Source: Roseivivax marinus (lineage in GTDB: Bacteria > Pseudomonadota > Alphaproteobacteria > Rhodobacterales > Rhodobacteraceae). From it: a stretch of 64,000 bases of DNA. Position numbers and translations under genes: made by a program. The notes under the pieces were generated by a model. The model had not been told where the DNA came from and made no database searches. It saw only the letters and a program-made list of their open reading frames with translations. The DNA is taken from the NCBI RefSeq assembly GCF_900109705.1, contig NZ_FOAI01000002.1, forward strand, positions 62,001-126,000, written 5' to 3'. Positions within the stretch are counted from its first letter, which is position 1, and every line of letters begins with the position of its first letter. Positions 45,174-54,426 of the stretch are shown one piece after another.

Positions 45174-45467
45174 GCTCTGTTCGCTCCTTGGCGCGGGACC
45201 TCGGCGCCGGGGATGTCGTCCGGCGGTCCGTGTCCGGCGCGTGGTCCGGTTGATCCTGTCGCCGGGGCCGAGCGGTCGGGCCGCGTCCACCGGCGGACTG
45301 ACCCAAAGATCGCCCCCCGAGATTGCAGCGGCAGGGGGCGACCCATTACATGTCTGCAAGGTTTGTCACGCCCGCGGGAGCCGCGCGCCGAACGCTTGAA
45401 ATCGACCGCGCCGCGGCCTCATCTGCACCCAACCCAACCACGTCCGCAGCAACCGTTCCGGGGCGCC

Positions 45468-46142
45468 ATGAAACTTCTCGTCGTCGAGGACGACCCCACC
45501 ACCGCGGAGTTCATCGAGCGCGGCCTGACCGAGGAGGGCCACGCGGTGGACTGCCTCGCCTCGGGGCGGGACGCGCTGTCGCAGGCGATGGCGCAGCCCT
45601 ACGACGTCATGGTGATCGACCGGATGCTGCCCGATCTCGACGGGCTGTCGCTCATCAAGGCGCTGCGGGCGGCCAAGGTCTCGACCCCGGCGCTGTTCCT
45701 GACCGCCATGGGCGGCACCGACGACCGGATCGAGGGACTGCGAGCGGGCGGCGACGACTACCTCACCAAGCCCTTCGCCTTTGGAGAGCTTTCCGCCCGC
45801 ATCGCCGCGCTGGCGCGCCGCCTGCCGCTGGCCGAGGAGGCCGAGACCACGCTGCGCGCCGGAGACCTCGAGATGGACCTCGTGCGCCGGACGGTGACGC
45901 GGGGCGGCCAAACCATCGACCTGCTGCCGCGCGAGTTCGCGCTGCTCGAACATCTCCTGCGCCGGAAGGGGCGCGTGCAGACCCGGACGATGCTGCTCGA
46001 GGGCGTGTGGAACCTGCATTTCGACCCGCAGACCAACGTGGTCGAGACCCACATCTCGCGCCTGCGCGCCAAGGTCGACAAACCGTTCCAGCGCGACCTG
46101 ATCGTGACGGTGCGGGGCGCGGGTTACAGGATCGACGGCTGA
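45468..46142 (+). CDS. OmpR-family response regulator
   Basis: A 224-residue regulator with a receiver domain (phospho-acceptor Asp in VMVIDRMLPDLDGL, Lys in YLTKPFAFGEL) and a C-terminal winged-helix DNA-binding domain (RREFALLEHLLR-type region and THISRLRAKVDKPF). It overlaps the kinase gene at TGATG. It may regulate the divergent HtrA-like protease for envelope stress; that link is inferred from position. Confidence 0.92.
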   Translation: MKLLVVEDDPTTAEFIERGLTEEGHAVDCLASGRDALSQAMAQPYDVMVIDRMLPDLDGLSLIKALRAAKVSTPALFLTAMGGTDDRIEGLRAGGDDYLTKPFAFGELSARIAALARRLPLAEEAETTLRAGDLEMDLVRRTVTRGGQTIDLLPREFALLEHLLRRKGRVQTRTMLLEGVWNLHFDPQTNVVETHISRLRAKVDKPFQRDLIVTVRGAGYRIDG

Positions 46143-47503
46143 TGCGGCGATTGCCGCGTATCCTTCGCTCGACGCCGGTGCGGCTGGCGCTGATGCTGGT
46201 GGTGCTGTTCACGCTGGTGAACGGCGCGACGCTCGGCGGGGCCTACCTGCAGCTCGCCGCCTCCACCCGCGCCCAGATCCGCGCAAGCCTCGAAGCCGAG
46301 ATGGCCGGGTTCGACGTGACCGCCACGCCCGCCGCACTCGCGACGCTGGTGCGCGCCCGCGCCCGCGCCGCCGACCCGGCCGACTCCGTCTACCTGTTCC
46401 TCGGTGACGACGGCCGCCGGGCCGGCAATGCCGACGCGATCATCCGGGGCGACCGGGCCAAGCTCGTGCCCGCCGGCCCCGACCGGCAGCTGTCGGACGC
46501 GGGCTACGAGCAAGAGGTGCGTCGTCTGTCATCGGGTTGGCTGATCCTCGCCGAGAGCCTTGCCCCGCTCGATGACCTGCGGCGGACGTTCCTGACCCTG
46601 CTGGGTCTCAGTCTCGGACCAACGGCGCTGCTGTCGCTTGGGCTCGGCACGTTGATCGCGCGGCGCTCGGCCCGGCGGGTGGCGCGGATCGAGCGGACGC
46701 TGGCGGCGCTGGCATCGGGCGATCTGGCGGCGCGCTACGCGGGCGACCACCGCGCCGATGACGACCTCGCGCGGATCGGGCAGAGCGTGAATCGCATGGC
46801 CGAGCGGCAGGAGGCCGCCACCGAAGCGCTGCGGCAGGTGTCGAGCGACATCGCCCACGACCTGCGTACGCCCTTGCAGCGGATCAGCGTGACGCTGGCC
46901 GATCTGCGCGCGCGGCTCGGGCCGGATCACGAGGCCGCCCATCTGGCCGAGGCCGCGGGCGACGAGGCGGACCGCGCCACGGGTGTCTTCCGCGCGCTCC
47001 TGCACATCGCGCAGATCGAGGGGGGCGGGCCGGCACAGCATTTCAGTCCGCTCGACCTGACCGAGGTCGCTGCCGAGATGGCAGAGCTCTACGAACCGGC
47101 CGCCGAAGAAGCCGGCGTGGCGCTGCATGTCGCGCCCGCGCATGGCCCGGTGCCGGTCCTCGGCGATCGCGACCTGATCGCGCAGGCGCTCGCCAACCTC
47201 ATCGAGAACGCGCTGCGCCATGCCGGCGGCGGCGCCGAGGTCTACATCGCCGTGTCGCCGGACCGGGCGCTGACGGTCGAGGACACCGGCCCCGGCATCC
47301 CCGAGGCCGAGCGCGACCGCGTTCTTCGCCGCCTCCACCGGCTCGAGCGCAGCCGCACCACGCCGGGCAATGGCCTGGGCCTCGCCCTGGTGGCCGCGAT
47401 CGCCCAGGTTCACGATGCCCGGCTCGAGCTGACGGATGCGACGCCGGGCCTGCGGGTGCGGCTCGAGTTCCCCGAGCCCGTGGGGGCTGGGACATCCGGC
47501 TGA
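46142..47503 (+). CDS. Sensor histidine kinase
   Basis: A 453-residue membrane kinase. One transmembrane helix is near residues 13-33 and a second near 150-172, enclosing a periplasmic sensor of about 115 residues. A HAMP-like linker (RRSARRVARIERTLAALASG) leads to the H-box SSDIAHDLRTPLQRISV. The N-box is LANLIENALRHAGGGAE, G1 is VEDTGPGIP and G2 is TPGNGLGLALV. The ATG overlaps the response regulator stop. Confidence 0.92.
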   Translation: MRRLPRILRSTPVRLALMLVVLFTLVNGATLGGAYLQLAASTRAQIRASLEAEMAGFDVTATPAALATLVRARARAADPADSVYLFLGDDGRRAGNADAIIRGDRAKLVPAGPDRQLSDAGYEQEVRRLSSGWLILAESLAPLDDLRRTFLTLLGLSLGPTALLSLGLGTLIARRSARRVARIERTLAALASGDLAARYAGDHRADDDLARIGQSVNRMAERQEAATEALRQVSSDIAHDLRTPLQRISVTLADLRARLGPDHEAAHLAEAAGDEADRATGVFRALLHIAQIEGGGPAQHFSPLDLTEVAAEMAELYEPAAEEAGVALHVAPAHGPVPVLGDRDLIAQALANLIENALRHAGGGAEVYIAVSPDRALTVEDTGPGIPEAERDRVLRRLHRLERSRTTPGNGLGLALVAAIAQVHDARLELTDATPGLRVRLEFPEPVGAGTSG

Positions 47504-47591
47504 CACATTATTTTCGTGCGGGCCTTGTCCGGGGGTCAACCGCTCCCGATTTCCGTCGCGCGTTCACCCCATGTCCGAAGGACACTCCCAC

Positions 47592-47846
47592 ATGCGCACC
47601 CTCCTCGCCGCACTCGCCCTGTCGACGGCGGCCCTGCCCGCCATGGCCGACAGCGTCACGGGCACCGTCGCCGCCTATGATCGCGTGGACAACGTCCTCG
47701 TCCTCGATGACCGCACGATCTGGTCTCTGGAAACCCTCGCCGAGGTGCCGGAAGGCCTTTCCGCAGGCAAGGAAGTGACGATCCGCTACACCTCTAACGC
47801 CGACAACGGCTGGCAGAAGATCAATGCCATCGAGGTGAAGGGCTGA
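47592..47846 (+). CDS. Small secreted protein, DUF1344-like
   Basis: An 84-residue exported protein: a signal peptide (about 1-19, cleavage after AMA) and a compact beta-rich domain of about 65 residues (SVTGTVAAYDRVDNVLVLDD, then GKEVTIRYTSNADNGWQKIN). The pattern fits the DUF1344-type small periplasmic family. The ATG at 47592 has AAGGA about 10 bases upstream and is preferred over the in-frame ATG at 47571. Function unknown. Confidence 0.7.
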   Translation: MRTLLAALALSTAALPAMADSVTGTVAAYDRVDNVLVLDDRTIWSLETLAEVPEGLSAGKEVTIRYTSNADNGWQKINAIEVKG

Positions 47847-47920
47847 GATCAGCCCCCCGCGCGGGCGCCCGGCGTTCCGCCACGCTCCGGGCGCGGAACA
47901 TGCCCGAAGGGCACCGCATC

Positions 47921-47950
47921 ATCGCCAGCCTGCCCACTCGGGCTGGCGAT
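47921..47950. repeat. Inverted repeat between convergent genes
   Basis: ATCGCCAGCC (47921-47930) and GGCTGGCGAT (47941-47950) form a perfect 10-bp stem with a 10-base loop and no U-tract. It may end transcription between the small secreted protein and the convergent hemerythrin gene. The rest of this 282-bp gap shows no gene. Confidence 0.4.
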
Positions 47951-48128
47951 CCTCTCTGCCCGAGCGCCTTCGGGTCGAAGTCATGTGGGTGCGGCCGGGA
48001 GACGTCGGCATCGACTGGCGTGATTGTCGGCTCGCGGGCTGGAGATGGCGCACACTAACGGGTTGGCCCACCACTCGGGACGCACGCTCTGCCCAGGCCG
48101 AAGGCCGTTCAGCGCGCGAACACGCGGC

Positions 48129-48680
48129 TCAGTGAATTCCGTCCGGCCCGTGCTTCAGGATCACCGGAACGATCAGCTCTTCCTCGTCCACCAGGTGCCG
48201 GTCGAGCAGGGCGTCGAAGGACAGCAATTCCTCGCGGAACGGGCCGACCTCGGCGCCCTCGCGCAGCACGCCATTGGCCTTGCGGGTGAACCGGTCGAGC
48301 AGGCCGTCCATGGCGTCGTGATCCTTGTCGAGAATGCCGAAGCCACGGACCAGACCCGGCTCCATCTTGCTTAGCGCCGGGAAGTAGTGGTGATCCTCGA
48401 TCTGGTGATGGCCGTGCAGTTCGTTCACCAGCGCCCCGCCATAGCGCGCGAGCCGGGCCTGCTGCTGCTCGGGGTCGAGCGCGCCATCCATCTGGCGCTC
48501 GGCATCCTCGCGCAAAAGCGCGGTGATCTTGCGGAACATCATGTGCCGCTCGAGCCAGAACTGCACCAGCCCGGCAAAGTTGGCGTGCGCGTCCCATTCG
48601 GAACGCGGATAGGTCTGCAGCAGCACGCGCAGGGCGTCGGGCAGTCCGGTGCGCGCGTCGAGCGCGAGATCGTCAGTCAT
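48129..48680 (-). CDS. Hemerythrin-domain protein
   Basis: A 183-residue soluble protein with a hemerythrin-like four-helix bundle. Di-iron ligand motifs are visible as ELHGHHQIEDHHYFPAL, ILDKDHDAMDGLLD and LLDRHLVDEEELIVP. Such proteins bind oxygen or nitric oxide or handle iron; this one may be a redox or stress sensor. The ATG has GGAGGTGAG directly upstream. Confidence 0.85.
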   Translation of the reverse strand: MTDDLALDARTGLPDALRVLLQTYPRSEWDAHANFAGLVQFWLERHMMFRKITALLREDAERQMDGALDPEQQQARLARYGGALVNELHGHHQIEDHHYFPALSKMEPGLVRGFGILDKDHDAMDGLLDRFTRKANGVLREGAEVGPFREELLSFDALLDRHLVDEEELIVPVILKHGPDGIH

Positions 48681-48878
48681 GGCTCACCTCCGATGCGGCC
48701 ATATGCGCGGGTGCGGTGCGGGATCAAGTCAGGGCGGCCATGTCCGGGGCGGGCGGCTGTGCCCCATCGTGGCGCGGGGGGCACGCCGTCTTGGGGTCGG
48801 GACATCCTGACTGTCGGGAGCGGTGCAGGCCGGGTTACCCTTGCGTCACCCAGAAACGGCAAACACCGGGATCCGGAC

Positions 48879-49004
48879 ATGACCCGCCGCATCTTCACCC
48901 TGCTCGCCGCGCTCACGCTGATCGCCCTGCCCCTGATCGGGGCCGCCGATCGCTCCGGGCAGACGGCCACGCCCGACGCCGCCACCGGCGCCGCGGACCT
49001 CTGA
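48879..49004 (+). CDS. Possible small secreted peptide
   Basis: A 41-residue open frame. It has a textbook signal-peptide start (MTRRIFTLLAALTLIALPLI) and a short tail of Thr/Ala/Asp after GAADRSG. Only a weak ribosome-binding site is seen, so it may be a chance frame, although the N-region charge and hydrophobic core are good. Function unknown. Confidence 0.35.
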   Translation: MTRRIFTLLAALTLIALPLIGAADRSGQTATPDAATGAADL

Positions 49005-49031
49005 GCCCCGCGCGGGGCGCCCGCGGCCCGC

Positions 49032-50537
49032 TCAGGCGGTGCCGTAGACGGTGCCCCAGCGCTTGATGAGCTCCATCTGCCACTTCTTCGCGCGGGTGTT
49101 GTAGGTGCGTGCGCCCGGCGGGCCCTCGCGGTCTTCGCGCGCGATGGTGGCGCGGTGATCGAGGTCACCGGAAAAGATCGCGAAGGCCAGTTCGGTCCCG
49201 TCGGGACAGTCGATGTAGCCCGCCAGCCCCGAGACGAAGTTCAGCGTGCCGGTCTTGGCGTGCACGTCGAGCGGATGGTTCGACAGGATCCGGCGCGAGT
49301 CGTCGCGCATGGGAATGGGCTTGAGGATCGGTTTGAGATCCAGCCGCTCCCGCAGGGCGATCAGCGCGCGCGTCATCGCCACCGGCGCGACACGACTGTC
49401 CTCGCCGAGACCCGAATGATCGACCAGCGCGATGCCGGTCACGCCCAGCTCGGCCTCGGCCCAGCCGTTCAGCTCGGCGGCCGACGCCTCGAGCGAGGCG
49501 GGCACCGATCCGGTCGCGGCCGCGGTGGCCGCACAGCCGACAACCTCGGCGGTCAGGTTCGTCGACCACTTGAGCATGTCCTGCAGGATGTCGGTCAGCG
49601 GCTGGCTCTCGCGGCGTGCCAGTTCGCGCGCGTCCTCGGGCAGCGTGTCGACCACCTCGGGGGACTTCAGGCGCAGACCGTTCGAGCCTGCCACGGCCTG
49701 GAACACCTCGCCGGCGTAGAGCGTCGGACGCCGCACCGGCAGCCAGCGCGAGCCGGCATTGCCCAGCGCGGACTTGGCCACGGTCCATTCGTCCCGCGCG
49801 TCGCCGTCGTGGTAGGTGTAGACCGGCGTCCGCCGCGCCACGACAACCATGCGCGCCATGTGCACCGGCGGGCGCAGGCTGTCCGAGCGGCCGTCCATCG
49901 CCACCTGGTAGCCCTCGCCAGCGCGCTGCCATTCGAAATGCACGCGGTTGTAGTTGAGGTTCAGGCCTGCGACCGACGGGTTGTAGCCGACGTGATCGGG
50001 CTGACCGGGATCGATCGCCGGCACCTCGGGCAGTGCGCCGCCCCAGACCAGCAGTCGGCCGGTGACCGACGACACGCCGGCATCGCGCAGATCGCCCGCA
50101 AGCGCCGCCAACCCGTCGGTGTCGAGCGTGGGGTCCGCGCCGCCGGCAAGGATCAGGTCGCCGTCGAGCGTGCCGTCCTCGGACACCTCTCCGGTGGTCA
50201 GGAGCCGCGTGGCGAAGCGGTGATCGGGGCCCAGATGCTCGAGCGCGTAAGACGCGGTCAGCGCCTTGGCGACGGAGGCGGGCGGCAGGCCTTCGGCGCC
50301 GTTCAGGTCTTCCAGCAGTTCGCCGGTCTCGGTGTTGCCCACCGCGCAGCCGAGAAAGCCGTCGAGGTTCGCGGCCGAGGCGATCTCGTCAAGGGTGGGC
50401 ACCGCGCGCTTGAAGAAGTCCTCGCCACGCGCAAGCGGGCGGAGGGACGTCTCGGGCGCGTTGGCGAAAGCGGGCGCGGCGGCCGTGGTGGCGGCGAGCG
50501 CGGCAAGGAAGCGGCGGCGGGTCAAGGGCGCGGTCAT
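49032..50537 (-). CDS. dacB: D-alanyl-D-alanine carboxypeptidase/endopeptidase (PBP4 type)
   Basis: A 501-residue periplasmic peptidoglycan hydrolase. A Tat/Sec-type signal (TRRRFLAALAATTAAAPAFA) is followed by a penicillin-binding domain with the active-site Ser in LPPASVAKALT, the second motif region ALVDHSGLGEDSRVAP and the KTG triad in DVHAKTGTLNFVSG. It cleaves D-Ala-D-Ala ends or cross-links. The ATG at 50537 is the start of the signal peptide. The gap upstream, to 50832, holds no clear gene. Confidence 0.92.
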   Translation of the reverse strand: MTAPLTRRRFLAALAATTAAAPAFANAPETSLRPLARGEDFFKRAVPTLDEIASAANLDGFLGCAVGNTETGELLEDLNGAEGLPPASVAKALTASYALEHLGPDHRFATRLLTTGEVSEDGTLDGDLILAGGADPTLDTDGLAALAGDLRDAGVSSVTGRLLVWGGALPEVPAIDPGQPDHVGYNPSVAGLNLNYNRVHFEWQRAGEGYQVAMDGRSDSLRPPVHMARMVVVARRTPVYTYHDGDARDEWTVAKSALGNAGSRWLPVRRPTLYAGEVFQAVAGSNGLRLKSPEVVDTLPEDARELARRESQPLTDILQDMLKWSTNLTAEVVGCAATAAATGSVPASLEASAAELNGWAEAELGVTGIALVDHSGLGEDSRVAPVAMTRALIALRERLDLKPILKPIPMRDDSRRILSNHPLDVHAKTGTLNFVSGLAGYIDCPDGTELAFAIFSGDLDHRATIAREDREGPPGARTYNTRAKKWQMELIKRWGTVYGTA

Positions 50538-50832
50538 GGCGCGGAGTTAACCGGACGCCGCGGGGGGAGACAAGCGGGCCCGTGCGCGTGGGACCGGGCA
50601 ATTCGTCGTGAGCGCGCCGTGTCATGGGCGAGGCGATGCCGGACACGGCCTTTCACCGGAGGGAATTCCGCCGAGAGCGGCGGAGTGTCTGCGTGGCACC
50701 TGCCGCCCCCGCACCAACGGTCAGGATCGACATCGGAGCAGGCCAATGCCCTCGAGACACCGGCGGCTGCGGCGCCCGCTCATCAGCGCGCGACAAAGCC
50801 ACCGGAACGGGCGGCCTGGCGGAAACCGGACG

Positions 50833-51447
50833 TCAGCGCTTCCAGCCGCCGCCCGCGCGGATCGCCGACGAGCTGAGGTCGACCATCGGCACGTTCAGGA
50901 AGCACCAGGCCGGGGCCTCCATCAGGGGAAGGAGATGCGCCGCCTCCTGCCGCAGGCGCGCGTGGGCATAGACCCGCGCCGCCTTGGAGGTCTGCGCGGA
51001 CATCCGGCCGCCCGGCCGCGCCAGAACACCCACAGGCACCTGCGCCATGATGCCGTGCCAATTGTCCCAGCGGTGCAGCTGGCGCAGGTTGTCGGCCCCC
51101 ATGAGCCAGACGAACCGCACCCCGGGATGCCGGGCGCGCAGGTGAAACAGGGTCTCTGCGGTGTATCGTGTGCCGAGCCGGGCCTCGGCGTCACTGATCG
51201 TGACGCGGGGGTCATCCACCACCGCGCGCGCCGCGGCCATGCGTTCGGCCAGCGGCGCGGGACCGTGCGCCTTGAGCGGGTTGCCCGGCGAGACCAGCCA
51301 CACCACGCGATCGAGTCCGAACCTCTTGAGCGCCTCGCGCGTGACATGGGCATGGCCGGCGTGGGCGGGGTCGAAGGACCCGCCAAGAAGACCGACCCGC
51401 GTGCCGCGCGGCAGGCTCAGCCCGGTGCTATGCTCGGTGTCGGCCAT
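50833..51447 (-). CDS. nadD: Nicotinate-nucleotide adenylyltransferase
   Basis: A 204-residue enzyme that adenylates nicotinate mononucleotide in NAD synthesis. The nucleotidyltransferase signature [18 protein letters not shown] and the C-terminal SSSAIR motif are diagnostic; [11 protein letters not shown] lies between. The ATG at 51447 is preferred over the long upstream extension. It is divergent from the metallo-beta-lactamase-fold gene at 51573. Confidence 0.92.
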   Translation of the reverse strand: MADTEHSTGLSLPRGTRVGLLGGSFDPAHAGHAHVTREALKRFGLDRVVWLVSPGNPLKAHGPAPLAERMAAARAVVDDPRVTISDAEARLGTRYTAETLFHLRARHPGVRFVWLMGADNLRQLHRWDNWHGIMAQVPVGVLARPGGRMSAQTSKAARVYAHARLRQEAAHLLPLMEAPAWCFLNVPMVDLSSSAIRAGGGWKR

Positions 51448-51572
51448 GATGGTTCCCACTGAAATCCGACCTGTCTCAAACACGGGGTCGGCTTTCGGTG
51501 CAACGCCATTCGCTTTTGACACCTGTCGTGCGCGACCCAACTCGTGCACCAGACAAACCCGGAGGAGACCCC

Positions 51573-52544
51573 ATGCAAAGACGCCAATTCCTCGCCACCG
51601 CGCCGCTCGTCGGCGCCGCCGCAACGCTCGGCGGCCTTGCCCCCTCGCTCGCTCGCGCAGCCTCCCACAGCGGCGGCGGCAGCGCGCAGGTGCCCGCCTA
51701 CCAGCGCTTTGCCGTGGGCGACATGACCGTGACCTGCCTCGGTGACGGTTCGCTGCATATCGGGCCCGACTCGCTTATCGGGATCGAGGCCGACGCCTAT
51801 ACCGAGCTCATGCGCGCGCAGTTCCGCGACCCCGAAACCTATCCCACTTCGGTCAACGCCTTCGCGATCCAGCGCGGCGACGAAACCATTCTCGTGGACG
51901 CCGGCACCGCCGATGCGATGGGTCCGGGCCTCGGACGCCTGCCCCGGAGCCTCGAGGCCGCTGGCATCGATCCCGCCTCGGTCACGCGCCTCCTGGCCAC
52001 GCACCTGCACCCCGACCACGTCGCCGGTGCCCTGAGCGGCCAGGACGCGATGTTCCCCAATGCCGAACTCGTGGTCAGCGAGACCGACCGCGCCTTCTGG
52101 TCCGACGAGGGCAATTTCTCGGGCGCGCCCGAGATGATGCAGAACTTCGCAAACCTCGCGCGGTCGGTCCTGTCGGCCTATTCGGACCGGCTCGTGACGT
52201 TCTCCGGCGAAGAGGACATCGGCTCGGGCATCACCTCGATGCCGCTGCCGGGGCACACGCCGGGTCATTCCGGCTACATGCTGTCCTCGGGCGACGACAG
52301 CCTGCTGATCTGGGCCGACATCGTGCACGTCCCGCCGGTGCAGTTCGCCCGGCCCGACGTGGCCATCGGCTTTGACGTCGATCCCGAGCAGGCCGTCGAG
52401 ACCCGTCAGCGGACCATGGACATGGTGGCCACGGACCGGCTGCAGGTCGCGGGCTCGCATATCGGCTTCCCCGGCGTGGTGAACGTCGAGGCGGCCGAAG
52501 ACGGCTACCGGATGATCCCGACGGTCTATCACTACGACGTCTAA
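51573..52544 (+). CDS. Tat-exported metallo-beta-lactamase-fold hydrolase
   Basis: A 323-residue periplasmic enzyme. The twin-arginine-type signal [15 protein letters not shown] precedes a metallo-beta-lactamase fold with the metal motif [15 protein letters not shown], then [26 protein letters not shown] and a C-terminal His in [10 protein letters not shown]. These hydrolases act on many esters, lactones or thioesters; lactonase activity is possible but not shown. The ATG has GGAGGAG 5-6 bases upstream. Confidence 0.88.
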   Translation: MQRRQFLATAPLVGAAATLGGLAPSLARAASHSGGGSAQVPAYQRFAVGDMTVTCLGDGSLHIGPDSLIGIEADAYTELMRAQFRDPETYPTSVNAFAIQRGDETILVDAGTADAMGPGLGRLPRSLEAAGIDPASVTRLLATHLHPDHVAGALSGQDAMFPNAELVVSETDRAFWSDEGNFSGAPEMMQNFANLARSVLSAYSDRLVTFSGEEDIGSGITSMPLPGHTPGHSGYMLSSGDDSLLIWADIVHVPPVQFARPDVAIGFDVDPEQAVETRQRTMDMVATDRLQVAGSHIGFPGVVNVEAAEDGYRMIPTVYHYDV

Positions 52545-52578
52545 TCCGGACGCGGACGGGCGGCCTTTTTGCCGCCCG

Positions 52579-53049
52579 TCAGTCCGCCGGACACACCGGA
52601 TCGCCCAGCGCGACCCGGCCCGGTTCCAGCACCTCGGCGCACCAGCCGCCATGGCCCCGGACCGCGGCGTAGCCGCCGGGGCCGAACGTCTCCTCCATGC
52701 GGGAGCACGGCGCGCAAACGACCGTCATGCGCAGCACCGCGCCCCCCACGCGCACGGCGCGGCCCTTCAACGATGCAAGGTTGATCCCCGCGATCAAGAG
52801 ATTCCGGCGCAGGTCCTCCGGGGCGACCGGCGCGCCCCCGAGATAGGCGCCGATCGCCGCGCAATGTTCGTTCTGAACCAGCGTCACGGCGCGCTTGCCC
52901 GCGCGGCCGTGGTCGCCGGACAGCCCGTCCGTCTCGATCCGCGCGGTTTCGACCGCCTGCAGTGGCGCGCGCCGCTCTGACCGGAGGCCGATCCAGGTCA
53001 CGCGGCCGGGCTGCGCTGTGCGCGCGATCATCTCGGCAAGCTCGCTCAT
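52579..53049 (-). CDS. MOSC-domain protein
   Basis: A 156-residue single MOSC domain. The strictly conserved Cys of the family is in VVCAPCSRMEETFGPGG, with TDGLSGDHGRAGKRAVTLVQ near the N-terminus. MOSC domains bind sulfurated molybdenum cofactor or pass on sulfur, as in the mARC and YiiM proteins. The ATG has AAGGAGG 6 bases upstream. It is convergent with the gene ending at 52544. Confidence 0.88.
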   Translation of the reverse strand: MSELAEMIARTAQPGRVTWIGLRSERRAPLQAVETARIETDGLSGDHGRAGKRAVTLVQNEHCAAIGAYLGGAPVAPEDLRRNLLIAGINLASLKGRAVRVGGAVLRMTVVCAPCSRMEETFGPGGYAAVRGHGGWCAEVLEPGRVALGDPVCPAD

Positions 53050-53276
53050 CTCGCCCTCCTTCCGGAAACTTCGGACTTACCGCGAAGCGTGGCTTGAGAC
53101 ACGGCGGCGGCAAGGCCCGGGACCGCCGCACGCAGCACCCCCTCCGTCGCCGCTGTCGCGACGACAGCGTCCCGACACGGCGCGCGCCCCTTGTTTCGCG
53201 CGCGTCTCTGGCCAGATCGAACGTATCCGCCGGGCGCGCCGCGCCCGGGCCGTCGAGACAACGACAGGAGGCACGC

Positions 53277-54293
53277 ATGGCCGACCAACTCCGCCGCATC
53301 ACCCTTGCCAGCCGCCCGCAGGGCGACGCGACAACCGAGCATTTCGCGCTCGAGACAGGTGACATCCCCGAGCCGGGCGCCGGCGAGGCGCTCGTCGCGG
53401 TCGATCACTTCTCGCTCGATCCCTACATGCGCGGGCGCATGGACGACGGTCCGAGCTACGCCGAGCCGGTTGCCGTGGGGGCGACCATGGGCGCGCAGGG
53501 CGTGGGCCGGGTGATCGCCTCGCGCGCGGACGGCCTGTCCGAAGGCGACGTGGTCACCGGCATGACCGGCTGGGCCAGCCACGCGGTCCTGCCCGCCGAA
53601 CAGCTGACCAAGGTCCCCGACGGCGTGCCGCCGACGGCGGTGCTGGGCGTCCTTGGCATGCCGGGCTTCACCGGCTGGTTCGGCCTGACCGAGATCGGCA
53701 AGCCGAAAGCCGGCGAGACGCTTGTCGTCGGCGCCGCGACCGGGCCGGTCGGCTCGATGGTCGGGCAACTGGCGAAGGCGCACGGGCTTCGGACGGTCGC
53801 CGTCGCCGGGGGCGCCGACAAGTGCGAGATGGCGCGCGAGGTCTACGGCTTCGACGCGGCGGTCGATCACCGCGCCTACGGGTCTGTCTCCGAGATGCGC
53901 AAGGCGCTGGACGAGGCCGCGCCCGACGGCATCGACATCTACTTCGAGAACGTGGGGGGCAAGACGCTCGAGGCTGTGCTGCCGCTGATGAACACGTTCG
54001 GGCGCATCCCGGTCTGCGGCATGGTCGCGTGGTACGATGGCGCGGGCGACGTGCAGACGACGATGCCTGCGCTCTGGCGCACGCTGCTGGTGAAGCGGAT
54101 GGCCGTGCAAGGCTTCATCATCGCCGACCACTGGGACCGGTTCGGAGCGTTCCAGTCGGACGTGGCTCCGCGCGTGAACAAGGGCGAGATCGAATGGCGC
54201 GAGGACGTGGCCAAGGGCATCGAGTCCGCCCCGCAGGCCTTCCTCGACATGCTCAAGGGCGGCAACACCGGCAAGCAGATCGTCGCCGTGTGA
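53277..54293 (+). CDS. NADP-dependent oxidoreductase, CurA/PTGR-like MDR
   Basis: A 338-residue medium-chain reductase without zinc ligands, of the leukotriene B4 12-hydroxydehydrogenase / CurA group. Substrate region FSLDPYMRGRMDD, then the nucleotide motif VVGAATGPVGSMVGQLAKAHG and DIYFENVGGKTLEAV are typical. It reduces activated double bonds of enones. The ATG at 53277 has CAGGAGG 6 bases upstream. Substrate unknown. Confidence 0.9.
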   Translation: MADQLRRITLASRPQGDATTEHFALETGDIPEPGAGEALVAVDHFSLDPYMRGRMDDGPSYAEPVAVGATMGAQGVGRVIASRADGLSEGDVVTGMTGWASHAVLPAEQLTKVPDGVPPTAVLGVLGMPGFTGWFGLTEIGKPKAGETLVVGAATGPVGSMVGQLAKAHGLRTVAVAGGADKCEMAREVYGFDAAVDHRAYGSVSEMRKALDEAAPDGIDIYFENVGGKTLEAVLPLMNTFGRIPVCGMVAWYDGAGDVQTTMPALWRTLLVKRMAVQGFIIADHWDRFGAFQSDVAPRVNKGEIEWREDVAKGIESAPQAFLDMLKGGNTGKQIVAV

Positions 54294-54426
54294 GGCGACG
54301 GTTGCGTCCCGGGACTGCGTCCCCGGGCCGCCGCCCGGCGGGTCGCCATCGGGAACGCGGCGCATCCCGGCGCCGCGGTTCGACGTTCTGGATTGGCGAT
54401 TGCGGCAAGGGGCCGGTTCGCCGCCC

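Noticed and set aside
50608-51462. Long plus-strand frames opposite nadD
   Set aside because: These are antisense shadows; NadD motifs on the minus strand are unambiguous.
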